Shown here piece after piece: positions 37,915 to 46,692 of a stretch of 64,000 nt of DNA. The first letter of the stretch is position 1, and every line of letters starts with the position of its first letter. The stretch covers positions 372,001 through 436,000 of the forward strand of contig NZ_JAKRGB010000001.1 of assembly GCF_022347725.1 (NCBI RefSeq), read 5' to 3'. The position numbers were made by a program, and so were the translations under genes. The notes under the pieces are model-generated. The model had not been told where the DNA came from and made no database searches. It was given only the letters and a program-made list of their open reading frames with translations. This DNA comes from Ruegeria sp. Ofav3-42 (GTDB taxonomy: Bacteria; Pseudomonadota; Alphaproteobacteria; Rhodobacterales; Rhodobacteraceae).

Positions 37915-37999
37915 TGCGGCCTCCTGCGCAATAATATTTCTGCGCAAGCAAACATAACTTCGCCGCAGGTGCAAGAGGCTGCGTTCGGCACCAAGAGCA

Positions 38000-38437
38000 T
38001 CAATGCCCCATGATCATGCCCTGCAACGCATCCTTTTCCATTGCCAGTTCAGTTAATTGCGCCTTCACCACGTCACCAAGTGTCACAATCCCAACCAGTT
38101 TATTGTCTTCGACCACGGGCATGTGGCGAAAGCGCCCTTCGGTCATACGGCTCATGATATCCTGAACAGTATCCTGCTGCGTGGCCGTCACAAGATTTCG
38201 GGTCATATACGCACTGACCGGCTGCGTGAGGCAACCGCTCCCGCTTGCCGCCAATTCCCGTACAATGTCGCGTTCCGACAGGATGCCCGTAGCCGTTTCG
38301 CCGCCGTCCTCGGACACGACCACCGTACCGATCCGCTTTTCCGACAGGATTTTCGCAGCTTCGGACACTGTGACCGATGGCAAAACAGTGACGACACCCC
38401 CGGTGGCCTTGGATTTCAGAATGGCCTGAACGAGCAT
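38000..38437 (-). CDS. Tandem CBS-domain protein
   Basis: A 145-residue stand-alone CBS pair. CBS1 is about residues 8-70 (VSEAAKILSEKRIGTVVVSED, GILSERDIVREL), CBS2 about 77-130 (TVQDIMSRMTEGRFRHMPVVEDNKLVGIVTLGDVV). Such proteins bind adenosyl nucleotides and regulate partners. No partner is fused. It lies between coaD and the LysR gene, all on the minus strand. Confidence 0.88.
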   Translation of the reverse strand: MLVQAILKSKATGGVVTVLPSVTVSEAAKILSEKRIGTVVVSEDGGETATGILSERDIVRELAASGSGCLTQPVSAYMTRNLVTATQQDTVQDIMSRMTEGRFRHMPVVEDNKLVGIVTLGDVVKAQLTELAMEKDALQGMIMGH

Positions 38438-38497
38438 ATGCGTAACCTCCGGAATAATGTCCTGTTTTCCAAAGCGTTGCCGGAATGCGCAAACCTG

Positions 38498-39400
38498 TCA
38501 AGGTGACACTTGTGCCTCAAGATGCTCAACCTCTTCGCGAATACCTTGCGAAAGGGCCTGCGCGAACCGGTTCAGCCTTTCATTGCGCTGATCGCCCTGG
38601 TGACGCACCAGATGGAAACTACGGGTCAAACTCACCTGATCCGTCAGTATTTTCTGCAGGTTCGGATGGAATGGCAGGGTAAAGTCGTGCGCCACGCAGA
38701 TCCCCGTGCCCAGTGTAACCTGCCGCAGCTGCACCGAGACCGAGTTCGATGCAAGCGCGACACGGTCAACACCGATATCGACAAGATAATCCAGCTCTCG
38801 ATCGAAGATCATATCCGGAATGTAACCAATCATCCGGTGGCCTCTGAGGTCTTCGATCGCCCGGATCTCGGGCCAAGCGGCAAGATATTCGCGCGTCGCA
38901 ACGAGGTGCAGTTTGTAGTCAGAGATTTTCTGAACCAGAAGGCTCGCGGCCGTTGGCGCGCTGACAGTTACCGCCATGTCTGCCTCGCGCCGTGACAGGT
39001 TGATCACGCGCGGCAGAGCCAGGATCTGAATATCCAGGTCCGGGTTCGCCTCGCTGATTTTCGCGCAAACCTGTGGCAGAAGGTAATTTGCCGAGCCGTC
39101 CGGGGCACCGATCCGAATCTGCCCGCTAAGGGTTTTCGAGGTTCCCGCCATCGCTCCGGCCGCCGCGCGCATGGCTTCTTCAGCTTTCAGCCCGTGTTCC
39201 ATCAGCCGCTCGCCTGCCGTGGTCAAAAGATAGCCTTGCTGAGATTTGGTGAACAGCGGAGCGTCCAATGACGCCTCAAGCCGAGCGATCCGGCGCCCTA
39301 CGGTGGCCGGATCGATTTTCAGCTGTCGCCCGGCGGCGGACAGGCTTTCCTCGCGTGCAACGGCCAGAAAGACCCGCATATCGTCCCAATTCGGTGTCAC
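38498..39400 (-). CDS. LysR-family regulator divergent from mmsA
   Basis: LysR-type regulator with the winged helix N-terminus (WDDMRVFLAVAREESLSAAGRQLKIDPATVGRRIARLEASL) and effector domain from about residue 90. Start chosen at the GTG of VTPNWDDM (300 residues), preceded by a GGGTGG-like site; the longer ATG frame from 39505 runs into the shared promoter region. Divergent from mmsA with a perfect dyad between, so regulation of methylmalonate-semialdehyde dehydrogenase is likely. Effector unknown, perhaps a valine catabolite. Confidence 0.86.
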   Translation of the reverse strand: MTPNWDDMRVFLAVAREESLSAAGRQLKIDPATVGRRIARLEASLDAPLFTKSQQGYLLTTAGERLMEHGLKAEEAMRAAAGAMAGTSKTLSGQIRIGAPDGSANYLLPQVCAKISEANPDLDIQILALPRVINLSRREADMAVTVSAPTAASLLVQKISDYKLHLVATREYLAAWPEIRAIEDLRGHRMIGYIPDMIFDRELDYLVDIGVDRVALASNSVSVQLRQVTLGTGICVAHDFTLPFHPNLQKILTDQVSLTRSFHLVRHQGDQRNERLNRFAQALSQGIREEVEHLEAQVSP

Positions 39401-39409
39401 ACACCACCC

Positions 39410-39425
39410 TTTGCATTTTTGCAAA
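39410..39425. promoter_or_regulatory. Dyad operator between LysR and mmsA
   Basis: TTTGCA-TTTT-TGCAAA is a perfect 16-base inverted repeat in the 104-base divergent promoter region, a plausible LysR-type recognition site. Confidence 0.6.
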
Positions 39426-39504
39426 ACATCTTTGAGACATTGCCTCTGTTCAACCAATTTATGCAAGCCTATTGTGCGCCCAAACGCATCGGAGGAGATC
39501 TGCA

Positions 39505-41004
39505 ATGACCGAGCTTTCCCATTTCATCAACGGCGAGAATGTCGCCGGAACCTCAGGACGATTTGACGACGTCTTCAACCCCGCCACCGGCGAGGTTCAG
39601 TACAAGTGCCCGATGGCAAATGTTGCGGAAACGACCGCCGCAATCGAAAGCGCCGCAGCCGCGCAGCCAGCATGGGGTGCTACCAACCCTCAGAAACGCG
39701 CGCGCGTCATGATGGCCATGGTCGGTCTGATGAACCGTGACATGGACAAACTGGCCGAAGCGCTGAGCCGCGAGCACGGCAAGACCATCCCTGACGCCAA
39801 AGGCGACCTACAGCGTGGCCTGGAAGTGATCGAATACTGCATCGCCGCGCCCCAGATGCTGAAGGGTGAGTTCACCGACAGCGCGGGTCCCGGTATCGAC
39901 ATGTATTCAATGCGCCAGCCTCTGGGCGTTGTCGGCTCAATCATGCCGTTCAACTTCCCCGCAATGATGCCTCTGTGGCACGTTGGTCCGGCGCTGGCCT
40001 GCGGCAACGCCGTGGTTCTGAAACCGTCCGAGCGCGATCCGTCGGTTCCGCTGATGCTGGCTGAACTGTTCATTGAGGCCGGTCTGCCCAAGGGCGTCTT
40101 CCAGGTGGTGAACGGCGACAAAGAGGCCGTAGATACCATCCTCGACAGCGAGATCATTCAGGGCGTTAGCTTCGTAGGCTCAACCCCGATCGCGCAGTAC
40201 ATCTACTCCCGCGCAACGGCGAACGGCAAACGTGCGCAGTGCTTTGGCGGCGCCAAGAACCATATGATCGTGATGCCTGACGCAGATCTCGATCAGGCCG
40301 CTGACGCTCTGGTCGGTGCCGGGTTTGGCGCTGCTGGCGAACGCTGCATGGCCATTTCGGTTGCTGTTCCCGTTGGCGAGGAAACCGCAGACGCGCTGAT
40401 CGAAAAGCTGATCCCGCGTGTCGAAAAGCTGAAGGTCGGCCCCTACACCGCCGGCGATGATGTCGACATGGGCCCGGTTGTTACCGGTGCTGCCAAAGAA
40501 CGTATTCTCGGCCTGATCAACTCGGGCGTGGAGCAAGGCGCGAAACTGGTTGTCGACAACCGCGATTTCAGCTTGCAGGGCTATGAGGACGGTTTCTTTG
40601 TCGGCCCTCACCTGTTCGACCATGTGACGCCCGAGATGGACATCTACAAGCAGGAAATCTTTGGCCCGGTTCTGTCGACCGTGCGTGCGGGTTCGTACGA
40701 AGAAGCCCTGAAACTGGCGATGGATCATGAGTACGGTAACGGCACCGCGATCTTCACCCGTGATGGTGACACCGCGCGTGACTTTGCCAGCCGTGTGAAT
40801 ATCGGCATGGTCGGCATCAACGTTCCGATCCCGGTTCCGCTGGCCTATCACACCTTTGGTGGCTGGAAGAAATCCATGTTCGGCGACCTGAACCAGCACG
40901 GCCCGGACAGCTTCAAGTTCTACACCCACACCAAGACAGTCACGTCGCGTTGGCCGTCGGGCATCAAGGAAGGTGGCGAATTCAACTTCAAAGCGATGGA
41001 TTAA
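39505..41004 (+). CDS. mmsA: Methylmalonate-semialdehyde dehydrogenase (CoA-acylating)
   Basis: Aldehyde dehydrogenase (499 residues) converting methylmalonate semialdehyde to propionyl-CoA at the end of valine degradation, and malonate semialdehyde to acetyl-CoA. It shows PFNFPAMMPLWHVGPALACGN (NAD region), FVGSTPIAQYIYSRA and catalytic Cys in AAGERCMAISVAVPVG. The TFGGWKKSMFGDLNQHG C-terminal block marks MmsA. Start at MTELSHFIN with GGAGGAG upstream, rather than 11 codons earlier. The rest of the pathway lies at 45.5-48.6 kb. Confidence 0.94.
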   Translation: MTELSHFINGENVAGTSGRFDDVFNPATGEVQYKCPMANVAETTAAIESAAAAQPAWGATNPQKRARVMMAMVGLMNRDMDKLAEALSREHGKTIPDAKGDLQRGLEVIEYCIAAPQMLKGEFTDSAGPGIDMYSMRQPLGVVGSIMPFNFPAMMPLWHVGPALACGNAVVLKPSERDPSVPLMLAELFIEAGLPKGVFQVVNGDKEAVDTILDSEIIQGVSFVGSTPIAQYIYSRATANGKRAQCFGGAKNHMIVMPDADLDQAADALVGAGFGAAGERCMAISVAVPVGEETADALIEKLIPRVEKLKVGPYTAGDDVDMGPVVTGAAKERILGLINSGVEQGAKLVVDNRDFSLQGYEDGFFVGPHLFDHVTPEMDIYKQEIFGPVLSTVRAGSYEEALKLAMDHEYGNGTAIFTRDGDTARDFASRVNIGMVGINVPIPVPLAYHTFGGWKKSMFGDLNQHGPDSFKFYTHTKTVTSRWPSGIKEGGEFNFKAMD

Positions 41005-41025
41005 TCACCGGTTCATAGAATTACC

Positions 41026-41051
41026 AAAGGCCGCCCAATCGGGCGGCCTTT
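41026..41051. terminator. Bidirectional terminator between mmsA and the EF-hand gene
   Basis: AAAGGCCGCCC (41026-41036), loop AATC, GGGCGGCCTTT (41041-41051); serves both converging genes. Confidence 0.88.
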
Positions 41052-41070
41052 CACATTTCCCGGCGCGTCT

Positions 41071-41856
41071 TCAGTTCTGGAGGAATTCACGCAGAGTGAT
41101 CTTGCCATCAAAATCCGCATCGAGTTCAGCCATCAGCATCCGCAACTCATGCGCGGGCATGCAGGCTTTGGCGATGCCGTCGATCTTTTCATTTTCAACC
41201 ATCGTCAGGCACTCAGCGGACAGAGGTCCATCCACTTCAGGATCGGGAAACTCAACGATATCCCGCACCTCGACAGCTACGAACTCATCCGGAGAAACAA
41301 CGCCGTTTTCGTCGGCGTCATATTCCAGAAATTCCACGGCACGCTCGGCTAGATAGAATATCTCGAACTCGGAATACTCAACTTTGCCGTCAGCGTTGGA
41401 GTCCGCCCGGCTGATCTCATCCGCTGCAATGTCTTCGGCCGTGCAAGGCTCCGCGGTGCCATCACAGTCCTCGGGCACAAACAGAACATCCTCTTCTGTC
41501 AGGAACTGGTGGAGTTCGGATTGAGTAATCACTCCGTCTCCGTCCTGATCAAGCTCGGTAAAAAAGATCCGCGCGTTCGGAGTGGCCTGTGCAGGTGTTT
41601 GCGCAGTCCCCCAGTAGAGGCCCGCCAACAGAAGGACCGGCAACACATATAATGTCTTGGGGGCAAAACGGCTTAATGAGCGTAAAGGCATGTCATCTTC
41701 TCCAACAGTATCAGGTGAAGGCCCCGCCAGTTCCCGGTCGATCACACCGCGCACGAGTTCGCTCATCGACGATCCGCGCTGCTCGCTCAGATCAGCCAAT
41801 TTGGTTTTCAACTCATAAGATACGCGAATTTCCAAGGTTTCCGATTTCTTGGCCAT
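41071..41856 (-). CDS. Membrane-tethered ribbon-helix-helix protein with four EF-hands
   Basis: A 261-residue protein with an unusual fusion. Residues 7-44 (LEIRVSYELKTKLADLSEQ, then MSELVRGVIDREL) match a ribbon-helix-helix DNA-binding domain. One membrane helix (69-85, LYVLPVLLLAGLYWGTA) follows basic residues, placing the C-terminus in the periplasm. That part has four canonical 12-residue EF-hand loops at D103-E114, D152-E163, D180-E191 and D246-E257, and four cysteines (131, 138, 216, 232) that could form disulfides. A calcium-sensing, ToxR-like one-protein signal system is inferred. Start MAKKSETLEI is the natural domain start; upstream codons to 42021 lie in the promoter region. Confidence 0.8.
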   Translation of the reverse strand: MAKKSETLEIRVSYELKTKLADLSEQRGSSMSELVRGVIDRELAGPSPDTVGEDDMPLRSLSRFAPKTLYVLPVLLLAGLYWGTAQTPAQATPNARIFFTELDQDGDGVITQSELHQFLTEEDVLFVPEDCDGTAEPCTAEDIAADEISRADSNADGKVEYSEFEIFYLAERAVEFLEYDADENGVVSPDEFVAVEVRDIVEFPDPEVDGPLSAECLTMVENEKIDGIAKACMPAHELRMLMAELDADFDGKITLREFLQN

Positions 41857-41933
41857 ATCGTGCAGTCTCCGAATTGCTGTGGGCCTGTCCTCTGCAGTTG
41901 AAGCAGACATGACCCGGAAAATACCCCAAGCCG

Positions 41934-41988
41934 TGTCCCGCAAACAGGAAAAACGTGTCCGGACATCCGACTGACCACCGTCGGGACA
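41934..41988. promoter_or_regulatory. Symmetric TGTCC/GGACA array between the EF-hand regulator and the transpeptidase
   Basis: A perfect ten-base palindrome TGTCCGGACA (41956-41965) is flanked by TGTCC at 41934-41938 and GGACA at 41984-41988, 22 and 23 bases from the matching central half-sites. Another TGTCC lies near 41886. Multi-copy, helically phased half-sites are the usual operator form for ribbon-helix-helix repressors, so autoregulation and control of the divergent gene are proposed. Confidence 0.6.
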
Positions 41989-42107
41989 AGCAAAAAACCG
42001 CATGTGCATCGCAACTCTCACGGAAAATTTAAACGGTGCATCTGGCCCTGCGGGTAAGCAGCCACTAAATTGCCTGAAAACCCCGAGCAGTCTTTCAGGA
42101 GGCTTAG

Positions 42108-42707
42108 TTGTCCAGTTCCCGCATTACACGTCGCGCCGCCCTGTTGGGTGTTGCCTCCACAATCGCCGCACCAACGCTTCTGCGCGCTCAAAGCACTGAT
42201 GCGTTCCCCGAAACCGAAGAAGCAATCAGCACGCAGCTGCCGGTGCGCCGCAATGTGTCCTCGTTCTCGCAACAAAACTGGCAGGACCACTTTGATCAGT
42301 TAGGCGTCGGCTGCCTGTTGGCTGATATCACCAGCCGCGCCGTGCATTACTGGGGTCCGGATGGCACATACAAGCTTTACCCCAGCTCGGTTCCAATGAG
42401 CGAAGAACTGACCAAGCGCGGTTACACCAAAATTGTTCGCAAAACTGAAAACCCAAGCTGGACGCCTACTGCTTCGATGCGCGAGCGTGACCCGCTACTG
42501 CCCGTTCGAATGGAGGGCGGGGAACCTGGTAACCCGCTGGGCACCCGCGCAATGTATCTGAGCTGGCCGGCTTATCTGGTGCACGGAACGCATGACACGA
42601 GGAAAATCGGACGTCAAAGTTCTTCCGGCTGCATCGGCCTTTACAATCAACATGTCGAGGAACTCTATCCTCTGGTTCAAATCGGAACTCAGGTCAGATT
42701 GGTCTGA
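42108..42707 (+). CDS. L,D-transpeptidase (YkuD family) with Tat signal
   Basis: A 199-residue exported cross-linking enzyme. It starts at TTG, supported by a perfect AGGAGG five bases upstream. The N-terminus ITRRAALLGVASTIAAPTLLRA is a twin-arginine signal. The YkuD active site is in HGTHDTRKIGRQSSSGCIGLYNQH, with the catalytic Cys in SSGCIGL and the conserved upstream His. It catalyses 3-3 peptidoglycan cross-links or attaches proteins to peptidoglycan. Divergent from the EF-hand regulator and possibly under its control. Confidence 0.88.
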   Translation: MSSSRITRRAALLGVASTIAAPTLLRAQSTDAFPETEEAISTQLPVRRNVSSFSQQNWQDHFDQLGVGCLLADITSRAVHYWGPDGTYKLYPSSVPMSEELTKRGYTKIVRKTENPSWTPTASMRERDPLLPVRMEGGEPGNPLGTRAMYLSWPAYLVHGTHDTRKIGRQSSSGCIGLYNQHVEELYPLVQIGTQVRLV

Positions 42708-42711
42708 CGAC

Positions 42712-42742
42712 AAAGCCCCGGCCTCAAGGACCGGGGCTTTTT
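42712..42742. terminator. Bidirectional terminator
   Basis: AAAGCCCCGG (42712-42721), nine-base loop, CCGGGGCTTT (42731-42740) then TT; between the transpeptidase and the convergent fasciclin gene. Confidence 0.9.
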
Positions 42743-42757
42743 GTTTGGTGATCAGGC

Positions 42758-43234
42758 TTACTCAGGCAAGATCACAGCGTCGACGACATGGATCACGCCA
42801 TTGCTGGTTTCAATGTCGGCCTGAATAACTTCGGCGTCGTTTACTTTGACACCGTTCTTCGCGTTCACGCTAAGGCGATCGCCTTGAACGGTCAGAACCT
42901 TGGCGCGCTTTCCGGCGATGTCGCCCGACATGACCTTGGCAGGTACGACGTGGTAGGTCAGTATTTCGACCAACTGGTCTTTGTTCTCGGGCAGCAGCAG
43001 AGTTTCTACCGTACCTTCGGGCAGTGCAGCAAAAGCCTCGTCCGTCGGAGCGAACACGGTGAATGGTCCGTCACTTTTCAGCGTATCGACCAGACCGGCG
43101 GCCTGAACGGCGGCGACAAGGGTGTTGAAGGAACCGGCTGATACTGCGGTGTCCACAATATCCGCAGCCTGTGCCTTTACAGGCAGGGTCAGTGCAAGTG
43201 CGGCGGCGGCGCCCATAAACGTGCGGCGAAACAT
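42758..43234 (-). CDS. Secreted fasciclin-domain protein
   Basis: A 158-residue exported protein with an N-terminal signal ([22 protein letters not shown], Tat-like) and one FAS1 domain. FAS1 motifs are [25 protein letters not shown] (H1 region), [11 protein letters not shown] and [13 protein letters not shown] (H2). Members act in adhesion or matrix contact. Start taken at the second ATG, nine bases after AGGAG; the ATG three codons earlier touches the ribosome site. Monocistronic, between terminator and methyltransferase. Confidence 0.87.
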   Translation of the reverse strand: MFRRTFMGAAAALALTLPVKAQAADIVDTAVSAGSFNTLVAAVQAAGLVDTLKSDGPFTVFAPTDEAFAALPEGTVETLLLPENKDQLVEILTYHVVPAKVMSGDIAGKRAKVLTVQGDRLSVNAKNGVKVNDAEVIQADIETSNGVIHVVDAVILPE

Positions 43235-43305
43235 GGCTGTCATCTCCTCTCCAGCTTGTTATGGAAAGGGGTACGGGCGTTTTGCCGCACCGGATCACTA
43301 TGAGA

Positions 43306-44157
43306 TCAGTTTTCTTTGATCTGGACCCAGATACTCTGGGCGCGACCTTCTTTCAAAAACGGCAAGGCTTCTACTGCGTCCGGGCGATCCTGCTGCAGGT
43401 AGTAACCGGGCCAAAGCATTGAATATGCGCCAGATTGAAGCAATGCGTGCAGCATGTACTGCTCGCCCCAACCCGGGCAATCATAGAAGAACCGCTTGGG
43501 ATACTCATAGGGTAGAAAAACATCGTGCACATGAATGACCACACCTGGTTTGAGCGCGGGAATGATCCGGCAAAACAGGTGTGCGACGTCGTTGCTCATA
43601 CGGACAACGTGGCTGGAGTCGATAAACAGCACATCGCCCGCCTCAAGCTGTTCGAACAGCGCCGGGTCGACGTCTTCCAGACGTTTTTGTTCGAACTGAT
43701 CCACCACATGAGCGATATCCGCCCGGGGATAGGGGTCGATCGCAGTGACCTGAGTGTCCAGACCGCCATCAATGATCGCCTGACGGGTTACGCAGGTCGA
43801 GTTGCCGCAACCGACTTCGATCACGCGCTTGGGCTTGAACCGGCGGATCATCAGGTACAGCGCATCGGCGTCAGGGCTATCGTAGTAGCCGTTGTTGATG
43901 CGATACCCAGTCTTGTTCCGCTCCGGATCCTTCAGCGCCTTGAGGGCACCAGAATGCTCTTGGAACTCAGCAGTCAGTTGACTGATATCGAACGCTTCCA
44001 TGCCCGGTGACAGGGCGTAGGCGGGACGGGTCAGTCCCCCTGCCCGTTCAAAAGCTTCCAGGCGGGCACGTTCGTCGTTTTCGATCACTTTATCGATAAG
44101 TTTCACACCAAACCGGTCGAGCGCGGCATTCAGCCGGGGGAATTTCCTGGGTTTCAC
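43306..44157 (-). CDS. Class I SAM-dependent methyltransferase
   Basis: About 283 residues with SAM motif [14 protein letters not shown], acidic motif [13 protein letters not shown], then [10 protein letters not shown] and [10 protein letters not shown], resembling the methyltransferase-24 group. The C-terminal [24 protein letters not shown] is typical of this cluster. Start taken at a GTG with GGAG six bases upstream ([17 protein letters not shown]). An ATG frame from 44256 would leave only 41 bases for two divergent promoters. Substrate unknown; perhaps a glycan or lipid. Confidence 0.75.
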   Translation of the reverse strand: MKPRKFPRLNAALDRFGVKLIDKVIENDERARLEAFERAGGLTRPAYALSPGMEAFDISQLTAEFQEHSGALKALKDPERNKTGYRINNGYYDSPDADALYLMIRRFKPKRVIEVGCGNSTCVTRQAIIDGGLDTQVTAIDPYPRADIAHVVDQFEQKRLEDVDPALFEQLEAGDVLFIDSSHVVRMSNDVAHLFCRIIPALKPGVVIHVHDVFLPYEYPKRFFYDCPGWGEQYMLHALLQSGAYSMLWPGYYLQQDRPDAVEALPFLKEGRAQSIWVQIKEN

Positions 44158-44297
44158 GACGGGCTCCGGGGTTTGGTCACAATCTGGACCGTTCCTTACC
44201 TTCGCAGGCGGGGGCTTCGCAAGAACCCTACGGCCAAACACTTGGCAAAAAGGCAAATTCCGTATTCACTGGTCCGAACAGAATTGCGAGGGCCGAA

Positions 44298-45413
44298 ATG
44301 CAGCAGGAATTTACGCTGGGCATCGAGGAAGAGTATTTGCTGGTCGATCGCGACAGCCTTGAACTCGCCGAAGCGCCCGCAGCCCTGATGGAAGCTTGCC
44401 AGGCTGATTTCGAAGGACAGGTCAGCCCGGAATTCCTGCAGTGCCAGATCGAGGTCGGCACCCGGCCACATGTCACTATCAGTTCCGCACGCGAGGATTT
44501 GAAGCGCCTTCGGTCTTGCGTCTCGAAACGTGCTGCCGAGCACAATCTTGCTCCGATCGCCGTATCCTGCCACCCGTTTGCCGATTGGAAGAAACAACAC
44601 CACACTCGCAAAGACCGCTATGACGCGTTGCAGCACGCTTTGGGCGGCGTCGCGCGGCGCATGCTGATTTGCGGCATGCATGTTCACGTGGGCGTTGCCG
44701 ACTCGGCCTTGCGCGCCGACCTGATGCCACAGTTGTCTTACTTCCTTCCGCATCTGCTGGCTCTTTCGACCTCATCGCCGTATTGGAACGGCGAGGATAC
44801 CGGGCTGTCGTCGTACCGGTTAACCGTTTTCGACAACCTGCCGCGCACAGGGCTGCCACCGGTCTTTTCAAGCTGGTCAGAATATGAACGCACCACAGGC
44901 GTTCTGGTCGAATTGGGTGTGATCGAGGACACAACTAAAATCTGGTGGGATTTACGACCGTCGCATCGGTTTCCGACGCTGGAAACCCGGATCATGGACG
45001 TGCAGCCTCGGCTGGAGCATACCCTCTCGCTGGCCGCGATGGTGCAAGCGCTGACGCGTATGCTGTGTCGTCTGAAAGATCGCAACCTCAGATGGCGGCA
45101 ATATGATCGCTTCCTGATCGGCGAAAACCGCTGGCGCGCGCAGCGTTACGGCGTTGGCGAAGGCATGATCGACTTTGGCGAGCGTTCGATCAAACCCATG
45201 CCTGACCTAATGGGCGAATTGATGGGACTGCTCGCCGAAGACGCCGAGGCACTGGGCACCATGCCTGAACTGGCGAAACTTGTGCAAATCGCCCAGAACG
45301 GGACCTCAGCCACCCGCCAGCGCCGGATTCACGCCGAGGCCGCTGCAAAAGGCGATGATCCAGGAAGAGCCGTCGTTCAGCATCTGATCGAAGAGTTCCA
45401 TCAGGACCTCTGA
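44298..45413 (+). CDS. YbdK-type carboxylate-amine ligase (GCS2 family)
   Basis: A 371-residue ATP-grasp-like ligase of the glutamate-cysteine ligase type 2 family. It starts [13 protein letters not shown], and has [21 protein letters not shown] (metal site) and [18 protein letters not shown]. YbdK-type enzymes show weak gamma-glutamylcysteine synthesis; the physiological role is unclear. GAGGG precedes the ATG. It is divergent from the methyltransferase. Confidence 0.88.
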   Translation: MQQEFTLGIEEEYLLVDRDSLELAEAPAALMEACQADFEGQVSPEFLQCQIEVGTRPHVTISSAREDLKRLRSCVSKRAAEHNLAPIAVSCHPFADWKKQHHTRKDRYDALQHALGGVARRMLICGMHVHVGVADSALRADLMPQLSYFLPHLLALSTSSPYWNGEDTGLSSYRLTVFDNLPRTGLPPVFSSWSEYERTTGVLVELGVIEDTTKIWWDLRPSHRFPTLETRIMDVQPRLEHTLSLAAMVQALTRMLCRLKDRNLRWRQYDRFLIGENRWRAQRYGVGEGMIDFGERSIKPMPDLMGELMGLLAEDAEALGTMPELAKLVQIAQNGTSATRQRRIHAEAAAKGDDPGRAVVQHLIEEFHQDL

Positions 45414-45542
45414 ACGCAGCAGACGATGTTTGCGAATTTTCCCGTGCCTTGCCGTGCCGGTGATTGCTGGTCGTGCAAAATTTCTGTAAGGATTGAGAAA
45501 TAAACACTCGTTCAATTCATCGGGCAGCGTGGGAGGCAAGCC

Positions 45543-46685
45543 ATGGATTTCGCAACCACCGAAGAACAAAATGCAATCTTCGACATGGCCTACGATTTCG
45601 GGCAGGAGAACATTGCCCCCTATGCCCGGCAGTGGGAAGCCGACGGCACCATTCCCAAAGACCTGTGGCCTCGTATTGGCGAGTTGGGTTTCGGTGGCCT
45701 TTATGTGTCAGAAGACAGCGGCGGTTCGGGACTGACACGTCTGGACGCCACTCTTGTTTTCGAGGCTCTTTCGATGGCCTGCCCATCGGTTGCGGCCTTT
45801 CTGTCCATCCACAACATGTGCGCCAAGATGCTCGACAGCTTTGCCAGTGACGAGCTGAAATCACGCATCATGCCCGATGTGCTGAGCCTGAACACGGTGC
45901 TCAGCTATTGCCTCACCGAACCGGGTTCGGGTTCGGACGCAGCAGCGCTGAAAACCCGCGCCGAGCGTACCAATGAAGGCTACACCTTGAACGGCACCAA
46001 GGCGTTTATCTCGGGCGGCGGTTACTCTGATGCCTATGTCTGCATGGTGCGTACCGGGCAGGACGGACCCAAAGGCATTTCGACTGTCTATGTCGAGGAC
46101 GGCACTCCGGGCCTCAGCTTTGGCGCGCTGGAACAGAAGATGGGATGGAAAAGCCAGCCTACAGCTCAAGTGCAGTTCGACGACTGCAAGATCCCATCCG
46201 ACAACCTTGTCGGCGTCGAAGGTGACGGGTTTAAATACGCGATGATGGGGCTGGATGGTGGGCGGTTGAACATCGCGTCCTGTTCACTGGGCGCCGCGCA
46301 AATCGGGCTGAATATGACGTTGCAATACATGTCCGAACGCAAGGCTTTTGGGCAGTCCATCGACCAGTTCCAGGCCCTTCAGTTCCGCCTGGCGGATATG
46401 GAGATCGAACTGCAGGCCGCCCGAACATTTCTGCGTCAGGCCGCATGGAAACTGGATCAGGGCGCGCCGGATGCCACCAAGTTCTGTGCAATGGCCAAGA
46501 AATTCGTGACCGAGACCGGGTCGAAAGTGGTTGATCAGTGCCTGCAACTGCACGGCGGCTATGGCTATCTGGCCGATTACGGGATCGAAAAGCTTGTACG
46601 CGATCTGCGCGTACATCAGATATTGGAAGGCACAAACGAGATCATGCGGGTCATCGTCGCGCGCCAGATGCTCGCTCAGCGCTGA
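45543..46685 (+). CDS. Acyl-CoA dehydrogenase, probably isobutyryl-CoA dehydrogenase
   Basis: FAD flavoprotein of 380 residues oxidising short branched acyl-CoA and passing electrons to ETF. Motifs are LSYCLTEPGSGSDAAALKT (FAD/substrate), MGWKSQPTAQVQFDDC, KAFGQSIDQFQALQF, and catalytic Glu E362 in QILEGTNEIMR. The gene is followed at once by a 3-hydroxyisobutyryl-CoA hydrolase-like gene and mmsB, so isobutyryl-CoA (valine pathway) is the likely substrate. GGGAGG precedes the ATG. Confidence 0.9.
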   Translation: MDFATTEEQNAIFDMAYDFGQENIAPYARQWEADGTIPKDLWPRIGELGFGGLYVSEDSGGSGLTRLDATLVFEALSMACPSVAAFLSIHNMCAKMLDSFASDELKSRIMPDVLSLNTVLSYCLTEPGSGSDAAALKTRAERTNEGYTLNGTKAFISGGGYSDAYVCMVRTGQDGPKGISTVYVEDGTPGLSFGALEQKMGWKSQPTAQVQFDDCKIPSDNLVGVEGDGFKYAMMGLDGGRLNIASCSLGAAQIGLNMTLQYMSERKAFGQSIDQFQALQFRLADMEIELQAARTFLRQAAWKLDQGAPDATKFCAMAKKFVTETGSKVVDQCLQLHGGYGYLADYGIEKLVRDLRVHQILEGTNEIMRVIVARQMLAQR

Positions 46686-46692
46686 GGGCTTT

